DNA of 64,000 bases from Nematopogon swammerdamellus (taxonomy: Eukaryota > Arthropoda > Insecta > Lepidoptera > Adelidae), in the NCBI GenBank assembly GCA_946902875.1, contig OX336342.1, positions 10,905,523 to 10,969,522 of the forward strand, written 5' to 3'. Shown here piece by piece: positions 1 to 11,110 of the stretch (its first letter is position 1; the number at the start of each line of letters is the position of its first letter). The notes beneath the pieces were generated by a model that saw only the letters and a program-made list of their open reading frames with translations, had not been told where the DNA came from and made no database searches. A program made the translations under genes and the position numbers.

Positions 1-344
1 TAGAAAGATATATCGCGATGGCGCTAGAATATTTATTCACTACTATCTAATTCAAAATTGATAGATCGTCGTATTTTGGTTCGTCGTGATTCAAAATGGT
101 GAAATCTATTTTACGTACCTCAACGAATAAACTCCATATTCACGCCTTTATTCACAATAACTACATATTCAGTTACTCCTTGGTCCAGCCGTCCGGCGTT
201 TCTTGAACTCGTCATCTTCATGTGGGAAGCAATCACTTACGCGAGCTCTCCGCACCGCCGCGCCGGCTCCGCTCGTCGGGCATTCCCAGGCATATCGCCA
301 GACGCTCTTCGGTACGCTGACTCTCTATTCCAAGTAGAACACAA
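1..344. other. No gene recognised; left edge
   Basis: No sustained reading frame or known repeat is visible. There is a short GC-rich patch around 238-310. The stretch could be the edge of a repeat or regulatory DNA; nothing decides it. Confidence 0.3.
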
Positions 345-420
345 AGAAACACTGAGTCAAGCAGCCCGGATTATATACCACCACACTGAGTGATAATAGG
401 TAGAAACGACTATTAAAGTT
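345..420 (+). repeat. SINE body fragment
   Basis: Contains a decayed stretch resembling the central part of the SINE seen complete at 21918-22310 (accaccacactga followed by a gaaacg-like segment). It has no head or tail and is followed by a cytosine/adenine-rich low-complexity tract. Confidence 0.4.
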
Positions 421-474
421 AAAAAGTTATCTTCTCGCTATACAAAAGGAAATAAGTACTACCCCCTCAAAGAT

Positions 475-592
475 TCAGACACATTGCACACACGACAACC
501 ACACTCACTCACCCTCGCACATACCACATTCACTCACACACACTGACTCACCCTCACTCACCTTTACACACATACACCCTCCCTCGTGACAC
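475..592. repeat. CACTCA-type low-complexity tract
   Basis: Imprecise repetition of CACTCAC/CACACA words over about 115 bases. It looks like a decayed microsatellite with no coding potential. Confidence 0.6.
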
Positions 593-711
593 AGTTATGG
601 GCTAAGGTAGCCTCACATTATCATTATTACTGTTATTAATATGACATGTTTGGAATTTGTTTTATTTTAGCCTTATCGATTGTTGGAAATTTTAATAAGC
701 GGCATTCATAC

Positions 712-806
712 GTGCGGTACCGTGTGTGGCCGGTACTTTAAAAGTATAACCCCACTGCATCTCTCCCCGTGTATCTCGTAAAAGGCGACTAAGGGTTATG
801 ACTCCC
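712..806 (-). repeat. Tail of interspersed repeat (family also at 20840)
   Basis: Reverse complement of the end of the repeat at 20840-21170: both carry the Lepidoptera-type phrase 'gtcgccttttacgacacg' followed by a cacggggagagatgca-like segment. Only the tail is present, and a SINE begins directly after it. Confidence 0.55.
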
Positions 807-1047
807 TTCTTATATTACTAGGTGGTAGGGTTTAACCCGCCCGGGTTGGTACCACCACACTGAATGAAAGGTCGGTCGAAACGGCTATATAAATAGTTAG
901 TGTTTTCCGTCCAGTTCAGCGTAGCCGGCACGACCGAAGGTAAGCACTGACGTGGCACCAAGTTCACCCGGTGTTATGGGTTGACATCACGGATATTGTA
1001 GGTGATGTAGCCAACCGTGTCAGTTTTCATAAAAAAAAAAAAAAATC
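807..1047 (+). mobile_element. 5'-truncated SINE
   Basis: Matches the body and tail of the full SINE at 21918-22310: the ctaggtggtagggtttaac and ggttggtaccaccacactga blocks, the cggcacgaccgaagg block, the gacatcacggat...gtaggtgatgtagcc segment, and an A-rich end at about 1030-1047. The 5S-like head is missing, as expected of 5' truncation during target-primed insertion. Confidence 0.75.
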
Positions 1048-1735
1048 ATCTCTTAATTTTCCACCCGCACGAATGACGAATCGAACGCGACCCCCCCCTA
1101 CCCCCACCCCGCCCCTCCGCTCAATGGTAAGTTCGAAATTGAAATCCTAATTCTGGTCGCCAATATTATGTATACTGTTTTTATTACACAATATCTGCGC
1201 GTGTCACAAGTTGGAATAGGCTAGTTGCACGGTCCTCTGGCGACTGTTTTATTTAATAATATTTTGTAGCTTTGACATTACCTACAAGCGGAAAGTCTGG
1301 TGTACTTGCGGTATCCATTGCAAGGATTTTAGAAGCTTTGCTGTAGTCCACTTACTCATAAGTGGAGTATTTAACACACTAAGTATAGCACCAAAATTAA
1401 TATTAATAATATTTATATCCTTCATTAATTTATTTGTGCGTATTCTGAAAAAATGAAATAAAATTTAATTTTCCATTAATTTTGATGAAACCTTCAATTT
1501 CAGATAAAGCCTGAAACTTAACAATAATATTACCCGAACAAAGGCAATTATGTTCTAATTACCATTTGTAATGAGAACCATTTCGGGAATATTGTGATAG
1601 CATTTTGTGAGTTCGTCTATGTAGAATTCATTGCAAATTGAGAATTGTTTAATACCTCATTCATTTACTTACCGGCCTTATGTACATGCGTTTTTATAAT
1701 AACACAAACACGTCACAACTTCGCATCCTCTATCC
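1048..1735. other. AT-rich intergenic, nothing recognised
   Basis: Apart from a C-rich run at about 1088-1120 the stretch is AT-rich with frequent stops in every frame. No repeat family was matched. Confidence 0.4.
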
Positions 1736-1744
1736 CATGGTCAT

Positions 1745-1880
1745 ATACCTACTAACTACATCGCCAAACGTGGTAGTCGGAGTTGTGCTGTAATTTACAG
1801 GAGTAAAAGACCGATTACTCTGCTTACCCCGATTGTCGGGATACAGCGTGCGGTATGTATGTATGTATGTAACAAGGTAG
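1745..1880 (-). repeat. Interspersed repeat, tgtagcccgacagtcggg family
   Basis: Reverse complement of the repeat also present at 12776-12960 and 20840-21170. Shared blocks are the catacatacata start, the cccgaca...cggggtaagcagagt segment, the tcggtgttgtgct block and the cacgtttagc block. Three copies at unrelated places make it an interspersed repeat; I cannot assign its class. Confidence 0.6.
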
Positions 1881-1995
1881 CCGACATTACTAAGAAAATT
1901 TGCAAGCTGAAGTGGCGGCACATCCCAATAGACGGGTGCTCGAATTAAGGTCACGTATGTATAATCAAACTTAGTCTGGGCCACTCCCCGGCTAG

Positions 1996-2140
1996 GTGTG
2001 CAAACGACCTAAAAAAGGTAACCGGGTGTGGATGGATGAAAAGAAGGAAAGACCGCGAGTGGAGGCGTGCCTTGGGACAGGCCTATACTCTAGCAGTGGA
2101 CCAATAGGGGTTGATTATGATGATTATGATTCACAGACAA
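1996..2140 (+). mobile_element. 3' end of RTE-type LINE
   Basis: Contains the segment ggaggcgtgccttgggacag followed by gcctatactctagcagtgga, the very common end of RTE-clade ORFs in moths and butterflies, then a gatgattatgatt tail typical of RTE insertions. Only the last part of the ORF is present. An antisense piece with the matching phrase 'cctctgctggacat' lies at 10990-11060. Confidence 0.65.
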
Positions 2141-2494
2141 AGCGTTACGACGCAATAAGCATTCATAAAAGTGACCTTTAACTCGCCGAAAAACGTGTTC
2201 CTCAGCATCGGTATTAGAAATAGTGAGTTTTCGCAAAAATAAATATATTTCACCAATAACTGGAACGAAACGGTACAAGTTAGACAATAAACGGTATTAT
2301 GTCATAATATTAATTATACTCAGGACGAAATTCCAACGTATATTAAACCCTACATCTCCGCTACGGTGAGTGTGTGCGTGAAGCGACCGCCCCGTTTTCG
2401 AAGAAGAATTGGAAGTTTTCTCGGTACAATTTCAAACTTCTTTGAAAACGCACATAATATAATAATTATATTGTGTGCGTTTTATGTAAAATTA

Positions 2495-2640
2495 TTTTAC
2501 AAACATTATAATTATTTCCCGTACAGTCTTTGGTCCCTCAAATGGGGTGTGAATAGGCATCTTTCAGGCAGACACGACATTCGCAACCCGCGCATACGAC
2601 CGAATGGGCTTCATTAGACACCTTAGGCTTAGCGCAACAT
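2495..2640 (+). pseudogene. Jockey-like LINE ORF2 C-terminal remnant
   Basis: Reads as ...WGVNRHLSGRH in one frame. This fits the 'FK.GVNRHL.GR' ending of Jockey-like reverse transcriptases and is close to the piece at 55630-55830. Too short to place further. Confidence 0.45.
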
Positions 2641-2661
2641 GTCGCGCTTTCTATAAAATAG

Positions 2662-2716
2662 GCGGTCAAGTGCAAGTCGAACTCGCGTGGATAGGGTTCC
2701 GTACCATTCCGTTTTC
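2662..2716 (+). repeat. Fragment of CAAGTGCGAGTCG repeat
   Basis: Carries gtcaagtgcaagtcgaactc and a ggttccgtacca-like phrase, the left end of the element found longer at 38777-39215 and 43720-44170. Only about 55 bases remain. Confidence 0.55.
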
Positions 2717-2734
2717 CGTGAGAAGGTTAAGATT

Positions 2735-2937
2735 TGTAACAAACTGTATTTTAACACTGTAAACGGTATTGTGTAGCTAGTAACAATGTATTGTAATCGA
2801 AGACGTTAAAAAAACACTGCGAAGTTTCTTGCCGGCTCTTCATTGTGGGTTTAATTGAACCGGATTGTAAAAACAAAACAGGACAAATTCAAGCGTAGTG
2901 TACTACCATACGAATGATAAATAAAGAATAAACAGTT
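2735..2937 (+). mobile_element. LINE 3' UTR and tail
   Basis: Includes gaagtttcttgccggctctt, then the block preceding gtagtgtactacc and an aataaagaataaac tail. The same sequence occurs inverted at 31641-31900, where the tail is a repeated TTCTTTA. This is the 3' end of a LINE whose ORF is not in this copy. Confidence 0.6.
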
Positions 2938-4194
2938 CTTCTACGAAATTTGAGAAGTTGGTATTTATTTTATAGGGCACAACGAATTTGTTTCTTGAAT
3001 ATCAAAACCGGAGCGCGACACAAACATTCTCATTGCTACTAAAGTTCTAATTCCATTTCTATTTTTTTTTTACGATGGTAACTAAATTGCCTACACTCCT
3101 GTGAAATCAGAAAAAGAAAACGGAGCTTAGATTTGATCTAATCTGAGGTAAAAATCTGCTACTTACTACAGCATTTTTGAAATGCGACTTTAAGGCGAGC
3201 GAAGCCGTGAGCAAAAGTTAGTGTGAAAATATAATATCAAAATATCTCTCTCCACACGCATAAATAAGCAAGTGCTAGTTTAACTCGAAACATTTTACAT
3301 CTGCATAATAGAAAACTTAGAGTGAAAGAATAAAGTTTGCAGTGCTTTCGAATAACTTCAGCGAAGGAATATTTTTAAGGTATTTCGCTTTTTATTTTAG
3401 AGTGTTCATCTTTGCGAAAAAAAAACTTTCACTTCAAGCATGTAGAAAAGTTGCTCTTCGTCGGCTGGCTCTTTCGGCCTTTGTCGACATTGAGTCACAA
3501 ATGTTTAATGAGATATTGTCGCCAATCGTGTTTGCTATTACATGCAAGCTTTATTTTATGGACGACCGGAAGCGGTCTAGCTAGACGGTTGAACCCAATA
3601 CCAGGCCTCATGCACTCTATGTACTTGCGCGCGCTAATTACCTACCGCCTGGCGGACCGCCGGCGATCCATAATTCAGTGTTCTGCCGACAGCCGCGCGG
3701 AGCATACCTACGCGCGCGCTCAGGCTACTGCTTTCAGCTGCAAAGCAATAATCACTTTACACTCGACCGTTTAGGTACATTTTCGCATGCAGCGATTGGC
3801 GATAGAACTTTTTCTATGGAGTGATTTATCTGTTACGAAGTAACTATTAAGTAATCTGTGCCAATACAGTGTGTAACTGTATGTACATATGTACTGTACA
3901 GACTCTTCTGAACTCGTAAATAACAAAAATTTTTGTTAGGTTTCCGTACCCCGTGCGGATACTACAACTTCGCCGTCTGTATGTCTATTTGCTTAAGCTT
4001 GTTTATTTATATACAGTGGGAATCACGAACAATGTTGTTTCTGATAAATAATAAAAACTACGAAATAATTTGTGAAAACCATTAACAGATCATGGATTTT
4101 TTTAGTCTATTTTCCCTAAGTGAGATTTTCAAGAAAATGCGGTTAAACAAACAGTCTTAAGTAATTAAAAAACGTATTTGTTATAATAATCCCT
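2938..4194. other. Intergenic with scattered repeat crumbs
   Basis: Mostly unassigned AT-rich sequence. At 3188-3222 there is a decayed version of the GAAGCCGCGGGCAAAAGCTAG terminal motif. At 3935-3995 there is an inverted crumb of the GAGTCG-box element (ggtttccgtaccccgtgcgg). A moderately GC-rich segment lies at 3600-3740. No supported gene. Confidence 0.4.
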
Positions 4195-5330
4195 ATGTTG
4201 TGGAGCGTATTTGCTTATTATATTGTACTGGATGTGGTGGATTCCATGTCTCATGATGGCGGGCGGTGGTCGAGGCGGACCGCTAGCGGGAAGATGGTCG
4301 GCCGTAGTGTAGGGACCGCGCCGCTGCCCCTCCGCCGCGCCACCCCGTCGCCGTCGGCACCCGGGGCACGAACTGTGTACACAGCCGCCCGGAACCAATT
4401 TTGCGAGTCGCACTGTACACACCTGTGGTGAATTTTAAAGTCAACCCCTTGTTAATGCGGACCCCTGGTGGTCCGAAGGCGTCGCGAGGACGGCGGAGGC
4501 GGCGGCGGCCGGCGGCGTCGCGACGGAGGCGTTCCCCTATTGGACATGTCCGTCGCAGACGTGAAGAACATCGACGATCGCGCCCTCTTGTCACAAATTG
4601 GCTTATTCGACGGGGCGAGAATTTGAAGCGCCTTGTATTTCGGCCGGGGTGACTCGGGCGAACATTTTATTTTCACCGCCACCTCCGCCGCTGCGCCGCC
4701 GACACATACGTCGTCGGGAGGAACGCAGCAGTCGCTCGCTCATTTACACGAAAGTGGCCGTAAAATGAGTTTCCCGCGGCACCTGTCCTCCGCGCGAGGG
4801 AAATAAAGTTTAATTTCATCTTCACGCTAGAGCCAAAGAGTTGCGGCATAAAACGAATTTAATCCGAAAACGACGCAAGGGGTTTGAGTGTCCGCGAGGG
4901 TGACCTAGTTGTTGGCAATTAAAATTTTACATGCGAAAAATAAAAAAAATACCTTAAAATTTATTCCTTTACACAAAGGTGCCGCCGCTCGCGATACGTT
5001 CGTGGGAATCTGAAAAGGCTGTTTAAAATGTTCTGTGAGCGCAGGAGCGAATAATGACGTGCTGTAATTAAGCGAGTGCTGTGAGTAGTCTCTCGCTCGC
5101 AGCAGCCAGAGGTGAGGCGTTGCGGCCTGACAAAACGAGTCGGCCTGAGGTAAAGTTATAATTGGTATCGCACCCGTGACTCGGCAGATAAGCTGCGGTG
5201 GCGGGAGAGTGGCGCTGGGCGGGGACGGGGGCGGGGGCGGGCGGAGCTCGCGGTCCGACGGTATCTGCATCTTAATCACGTTTACGTGCACAAATACGCC
5301 ATTCCCCATCGAGGTGAGAGGGATCACAGA
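4195..5330. other. GC-rich, CpG-dense intergenic block
   Basis: GC content rises well above the surroundings between about 4250 and 4800 and again at 5170-5280. Long overlapping open frames on both strands come from the lack of AT-rich stop codons and show no family resemblance. It may be regulatory DNA or a non-coding exon; the sequence does not decide. Confidence 0.35.
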
Positions 5331-5669
5331 GGCTAGGAAGCGTCACATAAAATTATTCACGCGAGGGCGATATAAATTCTGGGTACAACACAATAAGAAC
5401 GCATACGCATCAACGTTATACTGCTAAAATAAATAATAATAAACTGACAGAATACTGCAACTAGTCCATTAGTGAAGTTTGTACTGCTATGTTATATTGA
5501 AATATTGCTACTGTAGATTCTTCTGGGCTCATTCCAAACGACGCGTTTGGACAAAAAACTAATTGGGAATAAATGTGTAGGTATACCTGAACAGCTCCCC
5601 ACAAATTTACATACCATTATTAAAAACAATATATCCTATTACTTTAAGTGAGCTAAATTTATCCTTATA

Positions 5670-6126
5670 CAGGGTGTATCAGGATAGGTTTTCGAAACTT
5701 CAGGGTTCGAAAGGGAATATTTGAAGACGAAAAGCTCTGAAATTTTTTCCGAGATTCGATCATTTTACAGTACTTTTTGGTGAAAATCTATTCTTCAAGA
5801 TTTGGTGGATGGTTAACGTCCGCCTTTATTAAATAAAAAATAAATTCTAACTCATGAATAAACATGGGTAGGTGGCATACATACCTAGTACAATTGAACT
5901 GCGTGTAGGTGAATTCCAAACACTGAAAGTTCAATGACCTCAAAAGAAAGAAAGAAAGAAAGAGGACTGAATTAGTTCACTGTACTCTCCAGTCTCACTG
6001 TCCATCGAGTTTTTATTACAATTTCCAACTTTTGTATGACAAAAAAACAACGGAATTTCGATTTGAGTGATAAGGATTTTTTATTGTAATAATGAGTACT
6101 TTCTATTCCTGAAGTTATACACCCTG
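5670..6126. mobile_element. 457-bp MITE with CAGGGTGTAT/ATACACCCTG ends
   Basis: Begins CAGGGTGTAT and ends ATACACCCTG, with a TA dinucleotide directly outside each end (5668-5669 and 6127-6128). That is the target duplication of Tc1/mariner-superfamily transposons. There is no transposase frame inside and a (GAAA)n run at about 5943-5963. The same CAGGGTGT... end type borders the palindromic element at 39272. Confidence 0.7.
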
Positions 6127-6884
6127 TATATATAAATATATAATTGGTTTCTCGGAAACGGATGTAACGATTTGGATGAAATTTGTATTTAGACAATGGA
6201 ATTTTTTTCAAGTTTATATATGTATAGGTATATATTATTATTATTTATAGAGGAAATCCTTTTTCACACAAAAAAAATTCTTAGTCTCATGTAGTTGATG
6301 CCAAGCGAATCTTGGTCGCCCACGTACATCGAATCTAGTAATATTTGTACAAAAACTGACGTGACAATATTCAGTGCTCTTAGTTCGTTCACTTCATGCA
6401 TTATAAACTTAATTAATCAACAGCAAAGTGCGTCGAAGTTGCCTCTACTCTCTGGCTATGTTAAGTCACGAAGAAGCCATCAGTCTAGTCTGCATCCTAA
6501 TGAGGCCCTAGTATCACCTTGTTGGCAGCGAATGTTGACGGTGAAGCAGCGGAGGAGGGGAGACGTCATTTCATAGCGTCTCGCTTGCTGAGCGCTTCTC
6601 ATTTCCATCATGATCCCCGCGAGGTATATCAAATTCCGCTTATAATATTATGTCGATTAAAATTTTGAGTAAAATTATACAGTTGCACGCTATGCAATGC
6701 ACGGTTTCTGAGGTCGAATTCTGCTCACAGTTAAAGTTCACATTCTAGTTTTCTTAATATAATATAATGTTTATAAAACCTGACCGCGAATAAAAACGAA
6801 GGAAATAAGGAAGCGGGTGTACAAAGTGTTTTAGCCGGGCTCATGTCCATTCAAATCCTTCTACACTCCCGACTACAGCATTAA
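6127..6884. other. Intergenic, no gene supported
   Basis: Mixed composition with one 93-codon open frame (6295-6576) that resembles nothing known to me. A T-rich run at 6900-6922 immediately precedes the retroelement ORF. Confidence 0.35.
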
Positions 6885-9140
6885 AACTTTTAATTTTATG
6901 TTTTTTTTTTTGTTTTTTTTTTATGGATACGCGAGACACTTGGCGCCCGCGCGCCGTCAGCATGGATTGTTGAGCCGACTGTTGTTGTTTATTTAATAGT
7001 ATTTACTTTGAAACATTTGAAAGACCTACTGAACGGAGCAAATGGTACAGTTACAATTAAATTACTGGATACATTATTAAAACTGTGCAACCTCATGTTA
7101 GCAGGCCAGGTCAACGCTGACGTCTCTCCGTTTCTCTATGGAGCCTCCTTGTGTGCTTTTATTAAAAAAGACGGTGGTATCCGTCCTATTGCAGTCGGGT
7201 GCACGCTTAGACGTCTAGTCTCGAAAATGGCATGCAGAAGTATTTTGAATACACTTGGCAATAAACTTAAGCCTAAACAGCTTGGTTTCGGGAACAAGTC
7301 CGGTTGCGAGGCAATAGTTCATGCGACTCGCACCTACTTAAAGAGGAACACAAACGCAGAAATCATAATGAAGGTCGATGTAAGAAACGCTTTCAATTCC
7401 GTAAACCGCGCTTGTATGCTACAAGAAGCAAAGAAGCATATCCCCGGCTTGTACAAATACCTTTGGCAATGTTACTCCGTCTCCTCGCACCTCTTCTACA
7501 ACAACCACGACCCGATCACTTCGGCCACGGGATGCCAGCAAGGTGACCCGCTCGGACCCGCTCTGTTCAGTCTCTCCGTGCATCCCGTAATAGAAGAATT
7601 ATGCTCTGAACTCAACCTGTGGTACCTAGACGACGGGGTGCTTGGTGGAACGCTAAACTCCGTTTTAGAGGATCTCGAAAATTTGAAAAATAATTTTCAG
7701 TCAATGGGTTTAGTGCTTAATTTCGAAAAGTGTGAAGTATTTTTAACTGCAAACGTCTGTAATGTGAGAAAATCAGAAATCCTAAACAATATAAAGGCGG
7801 TCGCACCAGGAATTAGGGTGGTTTCAGAACAAGAATTATCACTTCTTGGCTCTCCAGTCTTGGAAGAAAATATGGTACCAACGATAAAGAAAAAGAAAGA
7901 AATCTTGTTAAAATTTGCAAACCATTTGGTCAATTTACAACCGCATGTCTCTTTCTACCTTTTAAGGCATTGCTTTTATATTCCAAAATTTACATACCTT
8001 CTCCGCACAAGTCCATTTTGGAACCACATAGAGGAAATATTAGATTTAGATAACATTTTAAAAACAACTGTAAACACTATTTTTAATATAAACTTAGAAA
8101 TTCAAGATAAAGCCTGGACACAAATAACTTTACCAGTTAGGTTCGGTGGATGCGGAGTCCGTTTGGTCCAGGATGTCGCCTTGCCTGCCTTCCTCTCGTC
8201 GATCCACAGTGTATCAAACCTCATCGGTTCTGTATTAAGCCCGTCACTCGGTGACGTTGAGGTTGTACACTCGGTCGAGGCGAGGGAGGCGTGGCTGGTG
8301 AAATGTCCCAATCAATCTCCACCAGTTTTCCCAAATTCGCAACGTGGCTGGGATGAACCCGTTATTAATTCATCTTGTAGAGTTCTCTCTCTGGACGGCA
8401 GCGATGCTGATAAGGCACGCATCCTGGCATCGTCGCAGAATGAATCCGGTGCGTGGCTTAATGCATTTCCGTCACCACATCTTGGCACTCTGCTTGACAG
8501 AGATACGCTACGCATCGCTTTCTGTCTGCGGTTTGGTGTCAGGATCTGCCAGCAGCATACATGTGTTTGCGGTGAATTGGTGAGGACGTTAGGGCACCAT
8601 GGTCTTTCTTGCTCCAGGAGTGCTGGCAGGATATCTCGCCACGCTGACATCAACCGTATTCTAAAGCGCTCCCTTGCATCTGCGAATATGCCTAGTATGT
8701 TGGAACCTCTTGGCCTGTCTAGAGACGACGGAAAACGGCCAGACGGTCTCACACTCTTGCCGTGGAAGCAGGGGAGGGCTTTGGTTTGGGATGTCACGTG
8801 TGCCGATACCTTAGCTCCTAGTCATGTAGTGGGCTCTAGTCAGGTTGCTGGCTATGCCGCAGCAAAGGCAGAAAAAGCGAAACATCTGAAATACAATACT
8901 ATTAAGCAGCACTACGAGTTCGTTGCCTTTGCTGTGGAGACTCTTGGGGTGTGGAGTCCGGACGCTAAAGACCTCGTGAAGCAGCTAGGTCAGCTGCTTA
9001 TTGAAGCGTCCGGGGACCGTCGTGCCAAAGCGTTCCTCACACAAAACATCAGCCTCGCCATCCAGCGCGGGAACGCGGCGGCTGTCCTCGGGACAATGAA
9101 TGATGTCCCGAGGATGCAGGAATATTTTTATTTAATTTAA
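6885..9140 (+). CDS. Non-LTR reverse transcriptase with RLE-like endonuclease domain
   Basis: The frame is open from the stop at 6882-6884 to the TAA at 9138-9140. No in-frame ATG precedes the RT domain, so the copy is 5' truncated; an alternative-codon start at 7008 would give 710 residues, the numbering used here. RT motifs are intact: KVDVRNAFN (122-130, D124), GCQQGDPLGP (175-184) and YLDD (206-209). The C-terminal part has a CxC...HH...C zinc-knuckle-like cluster (519-535), then RPDG (577-580), D595 in VWDVTCAD, and an EK...KY segment (622-629). That order is a PD-(D/E)xK restriction-like endonuclease as in R2/CRE/R4-type non-LTR elements. The PD-D spacing (15 residues between) is slightly longer than in R2. 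There is no stop or frameshift in over 2.1 kb, unlike all other complete-context elements here. A decayed sister fragment lies at 27537-27770. An attaaag signal follows at about 9181. Confidence 0.85.
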
Positions 9141-9736
9141 GTTCTTACATTTCTGTTTAATTTAATTTTTCTTTTTGTCTATTAAAGATTTTCAACATGA
9201 AAAAACTTTAAAGTTTAAGTCATATTAATATCTAGGTACATATAGGTATTACATTTTTACCCTTCATCACTGGAGCGGGCAATATTGCCCGCCGAGCATT
9301 TATACCGTCATCTATGGAGCGGTCAATATTAACCCGCCACCGCTCCAAACCGCTGCATGGGCCGAAAAATAATTTTTCCCTACACAATCTACTATGGGAG
9401 TATTACTACAAAGAGACATACTATAAAGTTGACAAAATTGAGCTACCAACACTATCATTACCGAAGACAACAACGAGCCGACAGAGTAGGAAAAAAATAT
9501 CATATCTGTCGTCATTTGCCAAGTGGGAGTTGTGGGTCGGTGTAGTGAATGTTCGTTGAGTTTGTTCACCAAATACAGAAGAATGGACCGGTAAGTGATG
9601 TTTTTTCTCTTTTTCATTATATTCCGGACCTATTGAGTACATTTCTTTGTACTGAGTTGAGATGCATTTTACGTAAAAAGTCGAAGAAAAGTCCTACTCC
9701 ATACTGACAATTTTTTCCTGTTTGTTGTTGTTGTCA
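9141..9736. other. 3' flank of the RT element and unassigned DNA
   Basis: The RT ORF is followed by a short T-rich 3' region. At 9270-9330 the phrase gagcgg.caatatt occurs twice, once within the 18-bp palindrome GCGGGCAATATTGCCCGC. No coding feature is supported. Confidence 0.4.
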
Positions 9737-10080
9737 AAGCTTGTTTCTCAAAATAAATCGGTTTTTTGGAGAAAGTGAGGTGACAGAAATGTTCATTAGT
9801 TCTTCTAGTTGAATAATATATGCCGTTTAGTGCTTACATGTCGTACATTTACGAGAAACAAGCCATTTTTGTGACCTAGGTCTCGCGCCATACAAACTTT
9901 GCCTGTTTTGAGAAGCTTGTTTCTCAAAATAAATCGTTTTTTTGGAAAAAGTGAGGTGACAGAAATGTTCCTTAGTTCTTCTAGTTGAATAATATCCGCC
10001 GCTTAGTGCTTGCATGTCGTAAATTTACGAGAAATGAGCCATTTTTGTGACCTAGGTTTCGCCTAGAAACTTGGTGAAAG
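9737..10080 (+). repeat. Two tandem copies of a ~176-bp unit
   Basis: AAGCTTGTTTCTCAAAATAA recurs at 9737 and 9913, a period of 176. The copies share the gtgaggtgacagaaatgttc, tagttcttctagttgaataa and gccatttttgtgacctaggt blocks with only scattered substitutions. It is a direct tandem duplication of unknown origin. Confidence 0.85.
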
Positions 10081-10855
10081 TGTTTTTTTTGCCAACATTT
10101 TTTGCGAATTCAAAATTTTATTGTGGTTGACACGGGGGCTGCTGATACACAAGAAAGGTATGATTAGGTCCGTTATTTATTAGTGTTTATAATAAAAATA
10201 CTATGTGACCGATTTCCGGTCTAATAAATTTATAAAAATAAAAAATCTGAGACAGGTCGCGATTTTCATATAACACAACTTTACAAAATAATAATATGCA
10301 ATATATATAAAAAAATACTATTTATAGCTAGAATATTTATCTGTAAATACAATCCATATGTTAGTTCATGAAGTTTCATGGAAAAATCTTCCAAAATGAT
10401 TTTTTTTCGATAGTAATGCGCCGGCGCCGATCGCGCCCGCCACCTGGTGTAGGCGAAGGATTGTTTTGGTTAATGCTTCCGTAGAGGACGGGTATTGTCT
10501 TTTCAAGCTCGCTTCGCTCTATACAATGATAGATAACCCACTGGATGGCTTTGAAGAAAAACATTAAACAATATGGAGCCTAGAGTCTGCCGTATTGTTA
10601 TTATTTTTTCCATGTAGGCTATGTTACTCGAGGTACTATGAGGAATTGTTAGACACCTCGTTCGTCATAATCCATTCACCTGTTTTGCAGTTACGAGGAA
10701 ATAAAGAAACTCAACTCAATCACTCACTCATCCACCATAATACATCAAAGTCTACCTTTTACAGTCGGGTAAAAACAGTCCGCTGTCCGAATCAGATTTA
10801 CGACGATGAACTGTCCATTAATTATTATTGTGTTATAGGTATTTAATATTTCGAT
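10081..10855. other. Intergenic, no gene supported
   Basis: AT-rich with a short GC-rich island at 10415-10450. No repeat family or coding frame was recognised. Confidence 0.35.
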
Positions 10856-11110
10856 CATTTGAAAAGGCTCTTGTCTGGCCGGCGGCATGGCATTCACAAT
10901 CCCCGTTCACCACAGAATGTCCATGGGCATTGTTAGACACCTACTTGAAGATTAAGCGATGCCATATTTCGTGATTTCCATTATAAATTTATGTCAGTAA
11001 GTCAGTCAGCGTGTATGCGTCCTCTGCTGGACATACGCCTCTCTAATTTTCCTCCAATTCTCCCGGCAATCAGCGGTACGGTACCACTGCTTTCCACCGA
11101 CTTACTTGAA
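10856..11110. mobile_element. LINE 3'-end fragments
   Basis: 10860-10960 resembles the 'CGGCATGGCATTC...' end of the Jockey-like fragments at 2495 and 55630 (GRHGIRSPR-like). 10990-11110 carries the antisense RTE phrase 'cgtcctctgctggacatacg'. Both are short, decayed 3' ends. Confidence 0.45.

Noticed and set aside
4195..4682. Several overlapping open frames rich in Arg, Pro and Gly
   Set aside because: Composition effect of a GC-rich block; both strands are open at once and none has a domain or splice context.
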